From contig DASCOS010000013.1 in assembly GCA_036012125.1 (NCBI GenBank), positions 124,001-188,000 on the forward strand: DNA of 64,000 nucleotides. The letters run 5' to 3'. This document shows positions 62,917 to 64,000 of this stretch, one piece after another. The first letter of the stretch is position 1; the number at the start of each line of letters is the position of its first letter. The notes under the pieces were generated by a model, which did no database searches, was not told the DNA's origin, and saw only the letters and a list, made by a program, of their open reading frames with translations. The translations under genes were made by a program, and so were the position numbers. The stretch is from Vicinamibacterales bacterium. GTDB taxonomy: Bacteria; Acidobacteriota; Vicinamibacteria; Vicinamibacterales; UBA823.

Positions 62917-63999
62917 TCAACCAGTCACTCGCATGTTCTCCGGATCCCAATGCACCGTCTTCTTATCAAAATAACTAACATTCGAGAGAACCGCTGGACC
63001 CGCCGCCCTAAAGCCAAACACAGCATCCTCAATTACCGGCTGCCGACTTCGCACCGACGCAAAGAAGTTGTGAAAGTGGTCGACGGTGTCACTGTAGCCA
63101 CCGGGCGCACGAAATACTTCATCTGCCCGGGGCGTCAACTCGCGCGCGGCATTCGGATACTGCCGTCTGTAGTCTCTTAGAAACTCGTCCTGCATCGCGT
63201 CAGGGAAGGTGTTAATCGAGTACCCTGGGGATGCTTGTCGCGCCCGACGGGTCACTCCGACCGTGCCTCCTACACTCATCACCGCCTCCGACCCAACAAA
63301 TCTAAACCCTTCGCCCCCCGCTGCACCATCAGCAAAATTGACCCGCAGCGCTAAAGTAAACTCCGGATGCGAATCCGTCGCTGGATAATCATACAAGCCG
63401 AGCATCACATCGGGCACATCTCGACCGTCCTTCCAGTACCGTAAACCGCCAGTCGCGTAAATTCGCCGAGGACCAATCGCGCTGACAATAAAGTGCAGGC
63501 CAGAAAATAGATGCACAAAAAGGTCCCCCGCCACCCCGGTGCCGTAGTCCTGATAGTTTCGCCACCGAAACATTCGTTTAGCGTCGAACGGTCTCTGTGG
63601 GGCCGACCCAAGGAATTGCAGCCAGTCGACGGAGTCAGGCGAAGCGTCAGGGGGAATGGTGTACTGCCAAGCGCCAATGGCAGAATTGCGGTCCCACCAA
63701 GCTTCGATCATATTCAACTCGCCAAGCTGGCCACTTTCATAGATTTGCTTAGCGTGCTCGTAGAGAATGGAGCTGACACGCTGGCTTCCCACTTGGAGTA
63801 TTTGGCCCGTGCGGTTCTGAGCCTCGACTAGAGATGCACCTTCTTCCACCCTTTGGACCATTGGCTTCTCAACATAAACATCCTTTCCAGCTTCCATCGC
63901 TTCAATGGCAATTTGACGATGCCAGTGGTCGGGAGTGCCGATAATGACGGCATCGACATCCTCCCTGGCCAAGAGTTCCCTATAGTCTCGAGTAGTTTC
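62917..63999 (-). CDS. Gfo/Idh/MocA-family oxidoreductase (5' end outside window)
   Basis: The visible part is about 360 aa, and the frame stays open to the right edge (residues ETTRDYRELL precede the TTG at 63972), so the N-terminal Rossmann glycine motif lies beyond the window. The conserved DAVIIGTPDHWHRQIAIEA and the catalytic Lys motif YVEKPMV are present, then DYGTGVAGDLFVHLFSGLHF in the C-terminal sheet domain. These NAD(P) enzymes oxidise or reduce sugar carbonyls. As the first visible gene of the operon with ThuA (83 bases downstream) and DUF1080, it is a candidate 3-keto-sugar dehydrogenase or reductase. Confidence 0.9.
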   Translation of the reverse strand, partial: ETTRDYRELLAREDVDAVIIGTPDHWHRQIAIEAMEAGKDVYVEKPMVQRVEEGASLVEAQNRTGQILQVGSQRVSSILYEHAKQIYESGQLGELNMIEAWWDRNSAIGAWQYTIPPDASPDSVDWLQFLGSAPQRPFDAKRMFRWRNYQDYGTGVAGDLFVHLFSGLHFIVSAIGPRRIYATGGLRYWKDGRDVPDVMLGLYDYPATDSHPEFTLALRVNFADGAAGGEGFRFVGSEAVMSVGGTVGVTRRARQASPGYSINTFPDAMQDEFLRDYRRQYPNAARELTPRADEVFRAPGGYSDTVDHFHNFFASVRSRQPVIEDAVFGFRAAGPAVLSNVSYFDKKTVHWDPENMRVTG

Positions 64000-64000
64000 A

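Noticed and set aside
1-64000. tRNA, rRNA and CRISPR arrays
   Set aside because: No T-loop-like GTTCGAATCC patterns in cloverleaf context, no rRNA-like blocks and no spaced direct repeats were seen.

Overview
The window looks like chromosomal DNA of a Gram-negative bacterium. It carries LPS transport genes (LptC/A-like, LptB, LptF/G), a full Tol-Pal set and several lipoproteins. The mix of gene families (DUF5916 barrel, Tat-exported aspartylglucosaminidase-type hydrolases, GMC dehydrogenase with a gluconate-2-dehydrogenase-type small subunit, DUF1080, ThuA, Gfo/Idh/MocA) and the gene order suggest an Acidobacteriota, probably a Vicinamibacteria-like environmental lineage. That placement is inference from content; no rRNA gene is present to confirm it.

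Layout. 1-4.0 kb: the end of pssA, a reverse-strand PQQ-type beta-propeller and guaA. 4.0-7.85 kb: a visibly AT-rich block with a propeller lipoprotein, an acetolactate-synthase-like TPP enzyme and a PhyH-like oxygenase, closed by a strong intrinsic terminator; the two enzyme genes look horizontally acquired. 8.0-20.1 kb: a co-directional housekeeping run dnaE-accA-recJ-lptC/A-lptB-rpoN-rapZ-cupin. 20.1-25.5 kb (reverse): ssb, then tolQ-tolR-tolA-tolB-pal-ybgF. 25.7-30.9 kb: recN-miaB-bifunctional nuclease, then parA-parB behind a good sigma70-type promoter. 31.0-33.9 kb: a small ORF and an LptF-LptG fusion. 33.9-37.9 kb (reverse): a PHP-domain protein, metK and a Xer recombinase.

From about 38 kb onward the content is accessory and catabolic. 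38-42 kb holds a compact four-gene operon (Rossmann protein, class III aminotransferase, two SDRs), followed by a DUF5916 outer-membrane protein. 44.3-48.6 kb (reverse) holds a cupin, two tandem aspartylglucosaminidase-like hydrolases and a methylthioribose-kinase-like protein. Then come threonine synthase and threonine deaminase (convergent), an FAD amine oxidase, the stub of a cytochrome-type gene, a sulfatase and a third aspartylglucosaminidase-like gene.

The last 8 kb is the most interesting part. A GMC dehydrogenase with a ferredoxin-like Cys motif and its Tat-exported small subunit face a reverse operon of Gfo/Idh/MocA, ThuA, DUF1080, an MFS permease and a sodium symporter that closely resembles the animal choline transporter CHT1. 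Together they have the parts expected for oxidative (3-keto) glycoside breakdown: oxidation at C3, cleavage of the 3-keto glycoside, reduction and uptake. Next to the glycoasparaginases and the sulfatase, this suggests scavenging of decorated glycans or glycoproteins. The substrate cannot be read from the sequence.
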